Counted from the first letter of the stretch, positions 21,346 through 29,999 are shown. The stretch: DNA of 64,000 nt from DASYDU01 sp050248495 (GCA_050248495.1 JBFWSG010000011.1:62001-126000); one strand, 5' to 3'. Made by a program: numbers and translations. The notes: generated from the sequence alone by a model not told the origin.

Positions 21346-24276
21346 TCAGACCGGGCCCTTCCATTCCACGTCGACCCGCGTGTGCAGGCGGCGCGCCGCG
21401 TCGGCGATGCCTGGGAACACCCGCTCGAAGCCCAGCGCCAGTGAGCGCGGCGAGAGGCCGGCGTCTTCGGTAACGACCAGCACGTCGTCGACGTCCGATT
21501 CGACCACGGCCGCCAGCGGCCGCGCCGCGCGGCATTTTTCCACCGTAGCCGCCTGCGAATTCGCCCGCGGCGCCACAACGAGCGTCCGCCGGTCGCAGCC
21601 GCACTGCAGCAAGTCCATCGTCGCCTGGTCGATCGTCCGCGCCACGGCGTCATCCAGCTGCATCAGCGCCGTGAGCGCGGCACGAATTTCGGGTTCAGCG
21701 ATCCGCGCGTCCAGCAGTGCTTCGCACTCGCTCCTCACCAGCTCGTCGATCGCGTCGACCGCCAGGAACCGTTCCGGTTGCTTGGCATCGAACTTTTCAA
21801 TCGCGTGACCGAGCACCTGCACGCTGGCGGCAGCCACCAGCGAACGCAGCACCGGCGAGTCAGAAAACCGCCTGCCGTTTTCCGGCTGCTTCTTGCGACG
21901 TACGAATGCTTCCGCGGCTACCCGGCCGGCGTCAGCGATTTGCTTTGCTTCGCGGGCCACCAGGATCGGCCGCCCGCGGTCGTCGTGGGCCTTGAGCAGC
22001 CGCTCGACCTCCTGCAACATTTCGCTGGTGAATCTCAGCGCCATCTGTTCCTTGAACCGGCCGCGGAGCGCGAGTGGCGTCGCGTCGTTGACAGGGACCA
22101 CGGCAGGTGCGGCGTTGGGATCGCCTTCGACCGGAGCTTGTACCTTCGGCAAACTGGCCGCCCTTGCTTCGTCCCGCACCAGTTTTTCCCAATTCGCGCT
22201 CTTGTCCTGTTCGAGCCAATGCCGTTTGACTTCCTCGGCAAGCTCGCGAGCCAGTTGCTGAATCAGTTCGAGTTTCCGATCGGCGAGCGACGCGAGACCC
22301 AGCTTGCGAATCGAGAGCTTCGGGCCGCGCAATTCCTCGCGCGGCGTTTTGGCGGTGCGGCACGAACGGAGGGCGGCGCGGGTTTCCGGCCGCGTTTCCA
22401 AGGCCAGGTATTTGGCCACGACGTCGAGTGGATCGTTGCCGCGGACTTCGCCAGCCCGCGCCCGCGTCGGCACCAGGTAGACCGCGTCAAACGGCGCTTG
22501 ATGTGACTCGAAAGCACTGGAACGGGTCGCATCGTCGCTCGTCTTATTGCCCAGCTCGGCCGCGTGGTGGAGTTCGGTGAGCAGGCAATAGGTGTTGGCC
22601 GCCAGCAGCGGCGATCCGTTCGCCGTGCCAAAACAGGTGCAGACCAAAAAGCCTTGCACTTCGACGGCCAGCGAACGATTCACCGCAAGGGACCGTACGG
22701 CGTTTGCCACGTCGATCGCGGTGCCCGCCCCCGTGCCGCCGCCGGTACCGGCGAGCACTACAATGCGAACTTTCTCGTTGTTGCGGGCAGCATCTTCGCC
22801 GCCCATCGCCTGCGCCAGCTGAGCGAGTTTCTTGTCCACGAGCGCCAGCACCTGCAGCGTATGGTCCACGAGCGCCACGCGCCCCAGCGGGCGGTAGCCG
22901 CGCGTCTCGAGCGAACGCGGAATGTTGTAGAGCCACCGCTTGCTGACCCAGGAGAGGATTTCGCGCGAGTTGTCGTAACTCTTCGGCAGCCGCAGCGGCA
23001 AGTGGAGCGTGTCGTCCGGCGAGAGGGGCTGTTTCCAATGGCTGCCGCATGCTTCGCGCAATTCGTTGCGATCCGTGTCGAGCGCCACCGCAGCCACCAG
23101 CGGATTCGGCTCTTCGTCCGGATCGTCGGACGCTGTCAGCGCCCGATAGCGATTCAGCACTTGAATGCCCACGCCGCCGAGCGCGACGAACAGGGTCGGC
23201 TGCTCTTTGGAAAGTTCGGCCAGTGTCTGTGGCACGGCCACCTCCGCCGAATCTTCCGGAATGAAGGGCTCGGGTGCGGGAACGGGCGATTCCGCCGGCG
23301 CTTCGCGCTTGACGGGCCGCGTGCATTTGATGTCCAGCTCGTCTAGCGCCTGGCCCGGGGAACGGAGCAAGGTCGCGCAGGAGCGGGGCGTTTTTGTATC
23401 ATCCGGCGCGGGCGCGCTCGGCGTCGGCGGCTGCGGGGCGGCCTTGGGCGCTTCGACCGGCGCCGCCACGGTCCGACGCACCAGCGCTTCGACAAACGTC
23501 CGGCAGGTTGGAAAGCGGTCGACCGCCTTCTTCGCCAGCGCTTTGGCCACGATCGGCCGGTCTTCGGCCGGCAGCGACATCAGCTGCGGCTCGGCCTGCG
23601 TGTGTTGCTTGGCAAGCTGCGCGGCCGTGCGGCCGGGGAAGGGCAGCGTGCCGACCAGCATCTCCTGGTACACGATCGCCAGGCTATATTGATCGCTCGC
23701 GGCCGACGGCTCGTCGTCGAACATCTCGGGCGACGCATAGGTCGGCGTCATGCCCGAGATCAGCGAGTTCTGCGTCCGCGTCGCCAGCTCTTTCACCAGG
23801 CCGAAGTCGGCCACCTTGATGTGATCGCCGAGGATCAGCAAGTTCTCGGGCTTGATGTCGAGGTGCATCAAGCTGTGCCGCTGCGAGAGAAAGTCGAGCG
23901 CCTCGGCCGCATCGGCCATGTAGCGGAGCAGTTCCTCGCGTGGAATGCCCGTGTGTCCGTCGGCGCGGCATTGGCGCAGGCGCTGATCGAGGCTCATGTC
24001 GGCGAGCTCGGTCAGAATCGCCAGGCGGCCATTGACGACTTCGAACCGTTCCAGCGAGAGCAGAAACGGATGCCGCACACCCTTGATGCGCTCCAGCGCC
24101 TTGAGCTCTTGCGACGCGAACTCGTCGTCGTAGTAACCGTAGACGACCTTCACCGCTTTTTGCAAACCGCCCGGCGCTTCGGCGCGCCAGACCTCGGCAT
24201 ACCCGCCCGCGCCGATCCGATCGGTCAGCGTGTAGCCGGGGATGACGATGTCACAGGTTTGCGTTTCGGTCGACAT
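21346..24276 (-). CDS. Ser/Thr kinase fused to a tubulin/FtsZ-like GTPase domain
   Basis: A 976-residue two-enzyme fusion. Residues 15-270 are a Hanks-type kinase: glycine loop GAGGYAEV (22-29), Lys43, HLDIKPENLL (138-147, with HRD changed to HLD but Asp140, Lys142 and Asn145 kept), DFG at 157-159 and SPE at 182-184. A Pro/Ala linker spans 272-350. From 360 on, LFVALGGVGIQVLNRY, AVALDTDRNEL (397-406) and VVLAGTGGGTGAGTAIDVAN (506-525) form a tubulin-type nucleotide site; GGGTGAG at 512-518 fits the tubulin signature, consistent with the Tubulin_2 family. I do not see the T7 motif NxDxxD, so GTP hydrolysis on polymerisation is uncertain. No membrane helix is present. The FHA gene just upstream may encode its phospho-reader. 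Confidence 0.9.
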   Translation of the reverse strand: MSTETQTCDIVIPGYTLTDRIGAGGYAEVWRAEAPGGLQKAVKVVYGYYDDEFASQELKALERIKGVRHPFLLSLERFEVVNGRLAILTELADMSLDQRLRQCRADGHTGIPREELLRYMADAAEALDFLSQRHSLMHLDIKPENLLILGDHIKVADFGLVKELATRTQNSLISGMTPTYASPEMFDDEPSAASDQYSLAIVYQEMLVGTLPFPGRTAAQLAKQHTQAEPQLMSLPAEDRPIVAKALAKKAVDRFPTCRTFVEALVRRTVAAPVEAPKAAPQPPTPSAPAPDDTKTPRSCATLLRSPGQALDELDIKCTRPVKREAPAESPVPAPEPFIPEDSAEVAVPQTLAELSKEQPTLFVALGGVGIQVLNRYRALTASDDPDEEPNPLVAAVALDTDRNELREACGSHWKQPLSPDDTLHLPLRLPKSYDNSREILSWVSKRWLYNIPRSLETRGYRPLGRVALVDHTLQVLALVDKKLAQLAQAMGGEDAARNNEKVRIVVLAGTGGGTGAGTAIDVANAVRSLAVNRSLAVEVQGFLVCTCFGTANGSPLLAANTYCLLTELHHAAELGNKTSDDATRSSAFESHQAPFDAVYLVPTRARAGEVRGNDPLDVVAKYLALETRPETRAALRSCRTAKTPREELRGPKLSIRKLGLASLADRKLELIQQLARELAEEVKRHWLEQDKSANWEKLVRDEARAASLPKVQAPVEGDPNAAPAVVPVNDATPLALRGRFKEQMALRFTSEMLQEVERLLKAHDDRGRPILVAREAKQIADAGRVAAEAFVRRKKQPENGRRFSDSPVLRSLVAAASVQVLGHAIEKFDAKQPERFLAVDAIDELVRSECEALLDARIAEPEIRAALTALMQLDDAVARTIDQATMDLLQCGCDRRTLVVAPRANSQAATVEKCRAARPLAAVVESDVDDVLVVTEDAGLSPRSLALGFERVFPGIADAARRLHTRVDVEWKGPV

Positions 24277-24331
24277 TCTTCGTGGGTCAGGCTTTTAGCC
24301 CGGCCATAGTTATTTCAAACCGGAGTTTGAA

Positions 24332-24370
24332 CGCTAATTATCGCTAATCAGCACTAATTGGAATTAGCGA
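24332..24370. repeat. Short CGCTAAT repeat hairpin
   Basis: CGCTAAT occurs directly at 24332-24338 and 24342-24348 and inverted as ATTAGCG at 24363-24369; TCGCTAAT and ATTAGCGA form an eight-base stem. It fills the 148-bp gap between the FHA gene and the kinase-tubulin gene. It is AT-rich relative to its surroundings and may influence transcription between the two genes. Confidence 0.5.
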
Positions 24371-24424
24371 AGATAAGTGTTCTTCCTTGTTCTTTGTTCC
24401 GCGTCGAAGTCGTCAATTCGTTCC

Positions 24425-25636
24425 TTACAGCGAGGCCGCCATCACGGGCACCGCGACGCTTGGCACCGCCACAACCGGCGTCGCCACGCGCTTCGCATTC
24501 GCTGACTGCAGCACCAGGTCGAAACCAATTTCCTGGCAGAGCGCGATGGCGTGTCCCGATTCGTTCCGCGGCAGCACCGGCTTCACGACCAGTTCCTGGC
24601 AAGCCTGCAGCAGTGATTCGAGCCGCCGCAGCGGTTGCCGCGTCGACGTGAGGTCTTTGGTCATGCTCGACGCCAGGATCAAGTAATCCGGCAGCAGCGA
24701 CTCCAAGTGCATCACCTGGCCGCCGTTGCCGAGGAATTCGTCGAACGCCACTAAGAGCGCGTGATCCCGGGCCTCGCGATACACCTCGGTGATCCGCAGG
24801 ATGTCGACGTCCGTCGGCAGTGAAATCGTGATGCCGAGCTCCCAGCCGCCGGGCAGTTGGGCCTGGATCTGCTTGAGGCTGGAGAACAACCGGTGGGGCG
24901 TCTCCGTTTCGGCCGCCCCCACCGCGAGGAACAGGCGATTCGGCCCGTTGCCGCTCACTTGCGCCACGGCATGATCGATGATTCGTAACCGCTCCAGCTC
25001 CCGGTAACGCTCGCCGACCGCGTGCGGTTGATCGAACAACGGCTGCTGCTTGGCGTTGGCGTTCGAGGGCGCGAAGAAGGCCTCGCGGACGCCGGTTCGC
25101 AGCGACGCCACCGTCAGCAGCTGCGTCGGAATCGCCTGCCAGAGCGTTGCCTCGGTCATCATCCGCGTCGCGGAGATTTCCCACGGCAACAGGTTGATCG
25201 TCGACTGCTCTTTCTTCGCCGCGATCGGCTGCGTCACCATCCGCTGGAACTGCGAAGCGCTCGAAGCGATGAACGTCAGCTCAGTCTGAGCGAATTTCAA
25301 AATGTCGCCGTCGTTCAGCAGAGTCTCTTTGACCGGCTTGCCGTTGACCTGCGTGCCATTGGTGCTGCCCAGGTCGCGGACCAGGTACATCCCGTTCCGC
25401 TCGACGATCTCGGCGTGCTCGCGGGAGACTTCAGCCGACTCGACGCGGAGGTCGGCCGAATCGGCGCGGCCGATCTTGAAGGGAAACTTCTCGAGCGTCA
25501 CGCGGCGCGCTTCGCCGCCGCCGTCGGAGTAGAACTCCAGGCTCGGATTCGAGTTCGTCTTTTTCGAGAGCGTGATGTGCGTCACGGGAGCTGACCGGTC
25601 GGGGTTACGTGAGTCGACAAATTCCTGGCGACGCAT
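24425..25636 (-). CDS. FHA-domain protein with degenerate EAL domain
   Basis: A 403-residue cytosolic protein. The FHA fold occupies about residues 44-125, with the phosphothreonine-binding residues kept (FKIGRADSADL, VSREHAEI, RDLGSTNGT). Residues about 165-385 follow the EAL phosphodiesterase pattern: REAFF, RYRELERLRIIDHAV, GITISLP, AFDEFLGNGGQVMHLESLLPDYL. The DDFG and K-D residues for metal and catalysis are changed (DEFLG; no Lys after DYL), so it is likely a c-di-GMP-blind adaptor or a relic. The last residues are a Val/Ala-rich tail. It lies upstream of the kinase-tubulin gene on the same strand and divergent from the receiver-GGDEF-CBS gene. The start codon is not well defined, as no ribosome site was seen. 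Confidence 0.82.
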   Translation of the reverse strand: MRRQEFVDSRNPDRSAPVTHITLSKKTNSNPSLEFYSDGGGEARRVTLEKFPFKIGRADSADLRVESAEVSREHAEIVERNGMYLVRDLGSTNGTQVNGKPVKETLLNDGDILKFAQTELTFIASSASQFQRMVTQPIAAKKEQSTINLLPWEISATRMMTEATLWQAIPTQLLTVASLRTGVREAFFAPSNANAKQQPLFDQPHAVGERYRELERLRIIDHAVAQVSGNGPNRLFLAVGAAETETPHRLFSSLKQIQAQLPGGWELGITISLPTDVDILRITEVYREARDHALLVAFDEFLGNGGQVMHLESLLPDYLILASSMTKDLTSTRQPLRRLESLLQACQELVVKPVLPRNESGHAIALCQEIGFDLVLQSANAKRVATPVVAVPSVAVPVMAASL

Positions 25637-25852
25637 CGGCGCATGGTCCAGCGCACGGCGCAGCCGCCTGGGCAGTTTCGGTCGCGCGCGGGCAGACTCG
25701 CCCGATTCTGCAACCTGTCCATCCCAAAGCCTAGCATTTTCCGGATATCCGGTTGCCGCAGGTCGCGTTTTCGCCGCCTTCGGCAGCGGCCCTGAGCTAT
25801 GGTTGTGAGTGGACCAAACGTTCTAACCCCGCCATCCGGAAGGGTAGCGCCA

Positions 25853-27247
25853 ATGTCGTCTGAATCCCGTCCGCTGAACGTCGTCGTCGTGTCGCAGGAC
25901 GTGACGCTGCTGCACGAAATCTCCTGGGTGCTCGAAGCCGTCGGCTACCGCGTCCAGACGACTAACGATTTCGAGGCCGATGCCCATTGGCGGCGCTACT
26001 CGATGCCGGACTTCCTGATCGTCGACGGCCGCGGCGTGAACGATCCAACCGCGGCGCTGTTCAATCATGAATCGGAGAATCCGCTCTACCGCATCGTCCT
26101 GTACGATCCGGACAAGTCGACCGATTTTTCCGCCTGGTATGCGGCCGGAGCGCACGACGCGCTCCGCACGCCGGTGAGCCGCGGCGAACTGTTGGCACGC
26201 GTGCGCACGGGCGCGCGGTTCCTCGAATTCGAGCGACGGCTGCTGGTGCATTCGTCGCGATCCAACATCCCGGGCCTGTACTCGCGCCGCGGCCTGCTGC
26301 GAAAGCTGAAGAAATTGGCAGCCGAAGATGAAGCGGGCGGCGCGCAACACACGCTGATCGTGACCGCAATCGACTGGTACGCGGGGATTCGCCGCAAGAG
26401 CGGCGAGACCGCCAGCCGCAGCCTCTCGAACACGGCCTCCCGGGCCGTCAAACGGGCGGTGGGCGACAGTGCGGTTGCCGCCTACCTCGGCGAAGGCAAG
26501 TTTGCGATCCTGCTGGTCGGCCAGGGCATTCCCGCCGCGAAGGCCGCGGCCGAAGCACTCGCCAAGGACTTTGGCAGCCGCGAAAGTCATCACGAATCGT
26601 TGCCGCGACCGACGCTCACCAGCGCCATCGTCCCTTGGACCTCCGGCAGCAACATCGACCGCTTCCTTACCGACGCGCTGGAAACGCTGGATGTGGCGAT
26701 CCACTCGGGCGGCGACTGCGTGATCATGCACGGCGAATTCAACCAGGAGCTCGCTGCCTGGCAAGAGGAAATGTCGACCGGCAACCCGTTCGCCAACGTG
26801 GTGGCCCAGGACATCATGGAGCCGTTTCCCGCACTGCTAGAAAAGGACACGGACCAAAGCGAGCTGGCCGAAGCTCTTCGCAAAGCCGGCATCCCTGTGC
26901 GGCCCTACGTGGACCGCGACGGCCGCCTGATCGGAGTGGTCGACGACGAAGCAGCCGCCGCCGAAACCCGTGCCGGTCAACCGGCCGCGGCCCCGACTCT
27001 CTCGAAGCCCGAAACCATCGCCTGCGACGCCAGCTTCCCCGAGATTTACGAAGCCTTCTCATCCCGCGGCTGTGCGACGCTCGTGGTCACGGCCGGCGAC
27101 CATCCGCTCGGCTACCTGACCTGCGACGGCTTCCTGTCGATGATCGACCCGATCCACTCGGAGAGCTTCATCGGCACCAAGCACTCGCCGGATGATCCGG
27201 CGTTTTTGGTGGTGCCGTCGCTCGTGGGCGAGGCGATCTCGGCGTAG
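25853..27247 (+). CDS. Receiver, degenerate GGDEF and CBS-pair regulatory protein
   Basis: A 464-residue protein starting at 25853, where GGAAGGG lies about nine bases upstream. Residues 8-125 resemble a response-regulator receiver (VVVVSQDVTLL, then FLIVDGRG with the candidate phospho-Asp, then AGAHDALRTPVSRGELLARV). Residues about 150-300 follow the diguanylate cyclase fold (PGLYSRRGLLRKL, then YLGEGKFAILLVG), but GGDEF has become GEGKF, so synthesis of c-di-GMP is unlikely. Two CBS motifs follow (about 315-365 and 385-440: VVAQDIMEPFPALL; ATLVVTAGDHPLGYL), which usually bind adenosine nucleotides. It is divergent from the FHA/EAL gene, implying shared regulation. Confidence 0.78.
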   Translation: MSSESRPLNVVVVSQDVTLLHEISWVLEAVGYRVQTTNDFEADAHWRRYSMPDFLIVDGRGVNDPTAALFNHESENPLYRIVLYDPDKSTDFSAWYAAGAHDALRTPVSRGELLARVRTGARFLEFERRLLVHSSRSNIPGLYSRRGLLRKLKKLAAEDEAGGAQHTLIVTAIDWYAGIRRKSGETASRSLSNTASRAVKRAVGDSAVAAYLGEGKFAILLVGQGIPAAKAAAEALAKDFGSRESHHESLPRPTLTSAIVPWTSGSNIDRFLTDALETLDVAIHSGGDCVIMHGEFNQELAAWQEEMSTGNPFANVVAQDIMEPFPALLEKDTDQSELAEALRKAGIPVRPYVDRDGRLIGVVDDEAAAAETRAGQPAAAPTLSKPETIACDASFPEIYEAFSSRGCATLVVTAGDHPLGYLTCDGFLSMIDPIHSESFIGTKHSPDDPAFLVVPSLVGEAISA

Positions 27248-27353
27248 TCTCTCCGCCAGACAATTCAGCTCCAATTGACATTCACGGGCTGGATTGTTTC
27301 GTCGAAGGTGGCGACAATAATGGCAGAACATTGATTCCTCTTTGTTCGCTGCT

Positions 27354-27584
27354 ATGAACACCTTCGAATCATCTGCGACCGTCGGCACTCACGGAGAGAT
27401 TCACCTCGTCGGACTACCTTTCTTGCCCGGCACCGAAGTCGAGATCGTCGTCAGCGCGAAGCAGTCAGATTCCGCTAACGGCAGAGCTGCTGCGCTGCTG
27501 ACCGCTTTGGATCGAGCTCGCAATGCAGAACCCGTCGGACCGCTGAGGCGAGAAGATCTCTATGACCGCGGCAGCGCTCGTTGA
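27354..27584 (+). CDS. Putative antitoxin paired with a PIN toxin
   Basis: A 76-residue protein beginning MNTFESSATVG, with a beta-rich N-terminus (GEIHLVGLPFLPGTEVEIVV) and a helical C-terminus (LLTALDRARNAEPVGPLRREDLYD). The pattern is that of small VapB-like proteins encoded directly before PIN-domain toxins. Its 3' end overlaps the toxin frame by 23 bases, a usual arrangement for type II toxin-antitoxin modules. DNA binding and toxin neutralisation are inferred from context only; no clear AbrB or ribbon-helix-helix motif was proven. Confidence 0.6.
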   Translation: MNTFESSATVGTHGEIHLVGLPFLPGTEVEIVVSAKQSDSANGRAAALLTALDRARNAEPVGPLRREDLYDRGSAR

Positions 27585-27995
27585 TACGAACATTTTGGTC
27601 TACGCTGCATCCAATGCCGCAGCCCACCAGGCCAAGCGCGCGGTTGCCCGCAGGTTTTGGCCGAGCCGGACATTTGCTTCTCTGCCCAAGTGCTGCAAGA
27701 GTTCTACGTTGTCGCCGTCACCAAGCAAAGGCTGGGCATGACCCACGATGACGCGATGAACGTCCTCGAATCACTCAAAGCTTTTCCAGTTATTCCGGTG
27801 ACGTCCGAACTGGTACTCGAAGCCGCGAACGCAAGGCAGCAATTTGGAATTTCGTACTGGGACGCGGCAATCCTCATGGCTGCGAAACGACTCGGCTGCA
27901 GCGTGCTATACAGTGAAGACTTAAGCGCCTCGCAAGATTATGACGGCGTGCGCGTCACCAATCCGTTTGTCGGTGGATCTTCATTGCCCTCCTGA
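27562..27995 (+). pseudogene. PIN-domain toxin (VapC-like), frameshifted
   Basis: Two frames together encode a complete PIN RNase of about 145 residues. The first frame starts at 27562 (ALVDTNILVYAAS, with the first catalytic Asp) and would run out of register at about 27655. The second frame continues from about 27651-27657 (LAEPDICFSAQVLQEFY, YWDAAILMAAKRLGC, LYSEDLS) with the remaining acidic residues, and stops at 27995. One base is missing near the TTTT run at 27655-27658; an additional T would restore register (AGG TTT TTG GCC). This may be a true null mutation, a sequencing error in a homopolymer, or less likely programmed frameshifting. The antitoxin gene upstream is intact. Confidence 0.8.
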
Positions 27996-28028
27996 CACTA
28001 CACCCTGAACGCCCAACCCTCTACCATC

Positions 28029-29354
28029 TCACTCCGTCGCCAGCGAAGTGAAGTAGTTCTTCACCGCCCGGTCAAGGTTCGGCTCGTTGATCACGGTTGG
28101 CTGCTCGTTGTAGGAGCAGAAGTAGACGACTTGTTCCATCAGGTCGCGGGCATGGCAGCGGCGTAACGGGCGTTTGCCGTTGCCATAGTGAGTGCTCACG
28201 AGGTAATCCACCATCTGCGGGGGGCACTCGACGTTAAGCTTCTTGGCGAAGATCTGGAACAACAGGTGGAACTCTTCGAGCGACGGGTCGCTGACTTCCA
28301 CCTTGAACGGGATGCGGCGCAGAAAGGCGTCGTCGGCCAGTTCGTGTGGCTCGAGGTTTGTCGAGAAGATGATCAGCTGCTCGAAGGGCACTTCGATCTT
28401 GCGGCCGTTCGAGAGCGTGAGATAGTCGATGCGGTTTTCCAGCGGGATGATCCAGCGGTTGAGTAGCTCCGTCGGGTTAATGCGTTGGCGGCCGAAGTCG
28501 TCGATCAACAGGCAGCCGCAGTTGCTCTTGAGCTGCAAGGAGGCCTCGCTGACGTTCGACACGGGGTCGTGCTTGAGCTCGAGGCTGTCCATGGTGAGCT
28601 CGCCGCCGACGACGACGGTGGGCCGCTCGATGCGGGTCCAGCGGCGGTCGAATTCGGCGGTGCGGAAGATGGCGCTCGTAGTGGACTGGACCGGCTTGTG
28701 GCAGGAGGCGTCGAACATCTTGATGATCTTGCCTCCCTCGACAATCGCGTGCGGAATGAGGATGTTTTGACCGAAGCAGCGGGTGATCCGCTGGGCGAGG
28801 GTTGTCTTGCCGTTGCCTGGCGGGCCGTACACGAACATGCCCTTGCCGGCGCAGATCGCGGGGCCGAGCTGGTTGAGCAGTTCCTCTTCGATGTGGATGT
28901 CGGAAAACGCCTTCACAAGCGCCGGCTTCCGTGGCCGCTCAGAGGCGATCGTTTGGGCGCCGACGGAGCTGATGTAGTCATCCAGCGGCACCGGCGCGGG
29001 ACCGACGTAGGCACACTCGCGCAGCGCGCGGTGGGCCCGGTCGCGGCCGACATCGGTGAGCCGGTAGATGTGGTCGCCGAGCATCGCGGAGCCGCTGGGA
29101 GCGATTTCCTGTCGCTGCCGCATCGCCACGAAGCGGTCTTCGAGAATCGCCATCGGGATGCAGACCGAGTCGGCAATGACGCGGCCGCTCTCGGAGCCGA
29201 TGCCGGAGAGAAACTTGAGGATCAAATCCTCGACGAGCGCTTCGCTGAGGCCCGTGTCCTTGATCGTCGCGGGTTCTTGCGGCTGGAAACTGTCGTCCAG
29301 CCCGAGCGCGGAGATCAGAGAGGAAGGATTTTCGAGGGTAGCGGATGCGCTCAT
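28029..29354 (-). CDS. AAA-type ATPase of unknown role
   Basis: A 441-residue ATPase. The first 150 residues are a helical domain (MSASATLENP start; a winged-helix-like region around GDHIYRLTDVGRDRAHRAL). The AAA core follows: Walker A GPPGNGKTT (about 186-194), Walker B CLLIDDFG (about 288-295), sensor 1 IFSTNLEP and arginine-finger candidates in FLRRIPFKVEV. GGGAGA lies about ten bases before the ATG. It is related to MoxR/RavA-like chaperone ATPases in outline but lacks their exact motifs. The gene upstream on the same strand encodes a small winged-helix-like protein that may be its partner. No substrate can be proposed. Confidence 0.8.
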   Translation of the reverse strand: MSASATLENPSSLISALGLDDSFQPQEPATIKDTGLSEALVEDLILKFLSGIGSESGRVIADSVCIPMAILEDRFVAMRQRQEIAPSGSAMLGDHIYRLTDVGRDRAHRALRECAYVGPAPVPLDDYISSVGAQTIASERPRKPALVKAFSDIHIEEELLNQLGPAICAGKGMFVYGPPGNGKTTLAQRITRCFGQNILIPHAIVEGGKIIKMFDASCHKPVQSTTSAIFRTAEFDRRWTRIERPTVVVGGELTMDSLELKHDPVSNVSEASLQLKSNCGCLLIDDFGRQRINPTELLNRWIIPLENRIDYLTLSNGRKIEVPFEQLIIFSTNLEPHELADDAFLRRIPFKVEVSDPSLEEFHLLFQIFAKKLNVECPPQMVDYLVSTHYGNGKRPLRRCHARDLMEQVVYFCSYNEQPTVINEPNLDRAVKNYFTSLATE

Positions 29355-29404
29355 GGGACTTCGTTCTCCCGCAATTCGTTAATGGCCACAAAAAGGGCGA
29401 AAAT

Positions 29405-29462
29405 GCACAAAAGGCCAATTAGCGGTTTGTGCATCGTCGTCGAAACTTTTCGTGCCTTTTGT
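29405..29462. repeat. CACAAAAGGC inverted repeat
   Basis: CACAAAAGGC at 29405-29414 is exactly inverted as GCCTTTTGTG at 29453-29462, and imperfect copies of the same word flank both arms (CACAAAAAGGGC at 29391-29402; GTGACTCTTCGTGG after 29461). It occupies the gap between the ATPase gene and the small upstream gene and looks like a degenerate intergenic repeat. Confidence 0.5.
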
Positions 29463-29474
29463 GACTCTTCGTGG

Positions 29475-29780
29475 CTATTGTGTTTCTGCTCGTCCCAACT
29501 TGCGGCTCAGCTGCCAGCCGAAGTTGGTGAGCTCGTAAGCGTTTTTGTTGGCAGCCTCGTGGATCAGCTCCATGGCCTTGAGGTGGGCCAGCAGCGAAAT
29601 ATACTTCTCGGCCACGGTCCGATCGCGCGGGTCGAAAAACTTCTTCCGCCCGGCGACAATCGCCCGGCCATGCGTCTCGGCTCGCGTGGCGATCTCCAGC
29701 ACGCCCTGGTTCAACACCGCGGCGCGGACCAGTTCCCGTTCCTCCGTGGACAGATTTTCCACTTCGACGATCGTATGCAT
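29475..29780 (-). CDS. Small conserved-looking protein, winged-helix-like
   Basis: A 101-residue protein with an excellent ribosome site (GGAGG seven bases before the ATG at 29780). The N-terminal half is helical and charged (VENLSTEERELVRAAVLNQGVLEIATRAE). The C-terminal half (RTVAEKYISLLAHLKAMELIHEAANKNAYELTNFGWQL) has the helix-helix-strand outline of a winged helix with a final wing. No cysteines or catalytic residues are visible. It is followed after 120 bp by the AAA ATPase gene on the same strand. The function is unknown, and the winged-helix reading is tentative. Confidence 0.65.
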   Translation of the reverse strand: MHTIVEVENLSTEERELVRAAVLNQGVLEIATRAETHGRAIVAGRKKFFDPRDRTVAEKYISLLAHLKAMELIHEAANKNAYELTNFGWQLSRKLGRAETQ

Positions 29781-29970
29781 GCGTTGGCCTCCAGTGGAGT
29801 AACCGGTAATGGCGGACTCCACCATTAAAAGCGTAGTTTACGGCGGCGGGCGCGAAGGAAAGGCAGGGGGCCGGTTGGGAGGGTTGGAGCGGATTTCGGA
29901 TGGGGGCCGCAGGCCGGTTTTGCGCGCCGTCGGCCCATAGACAAACGACGCTAGGGAGCAAAGAGCGCAA

Positions 29971-29999
29971 AGGGTTCTGAATGCTCGATCGAGAACCCT
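29971..29999. repeat. Eight-base-stem hairpin upstream of a membrane-protein gene
   Basis: AGGGTTCT (29971-29978) and AGAACCCT (29992-29999) are perfectly complementary around a 13-base loop, in the 297-bp region between the divergent small protein and the membrane-protein gene. No T-run follows, so termination is doubtful. The rest of this gap holds nothing recognisable. Confidence 0.35.

Noticed and set aside
27275..27303. TTGACA at 27275-27280 as a promoter for the antitoxin gene
   Set aside because: No acceptable -10 hexamer is found 16-18 bases downstream.
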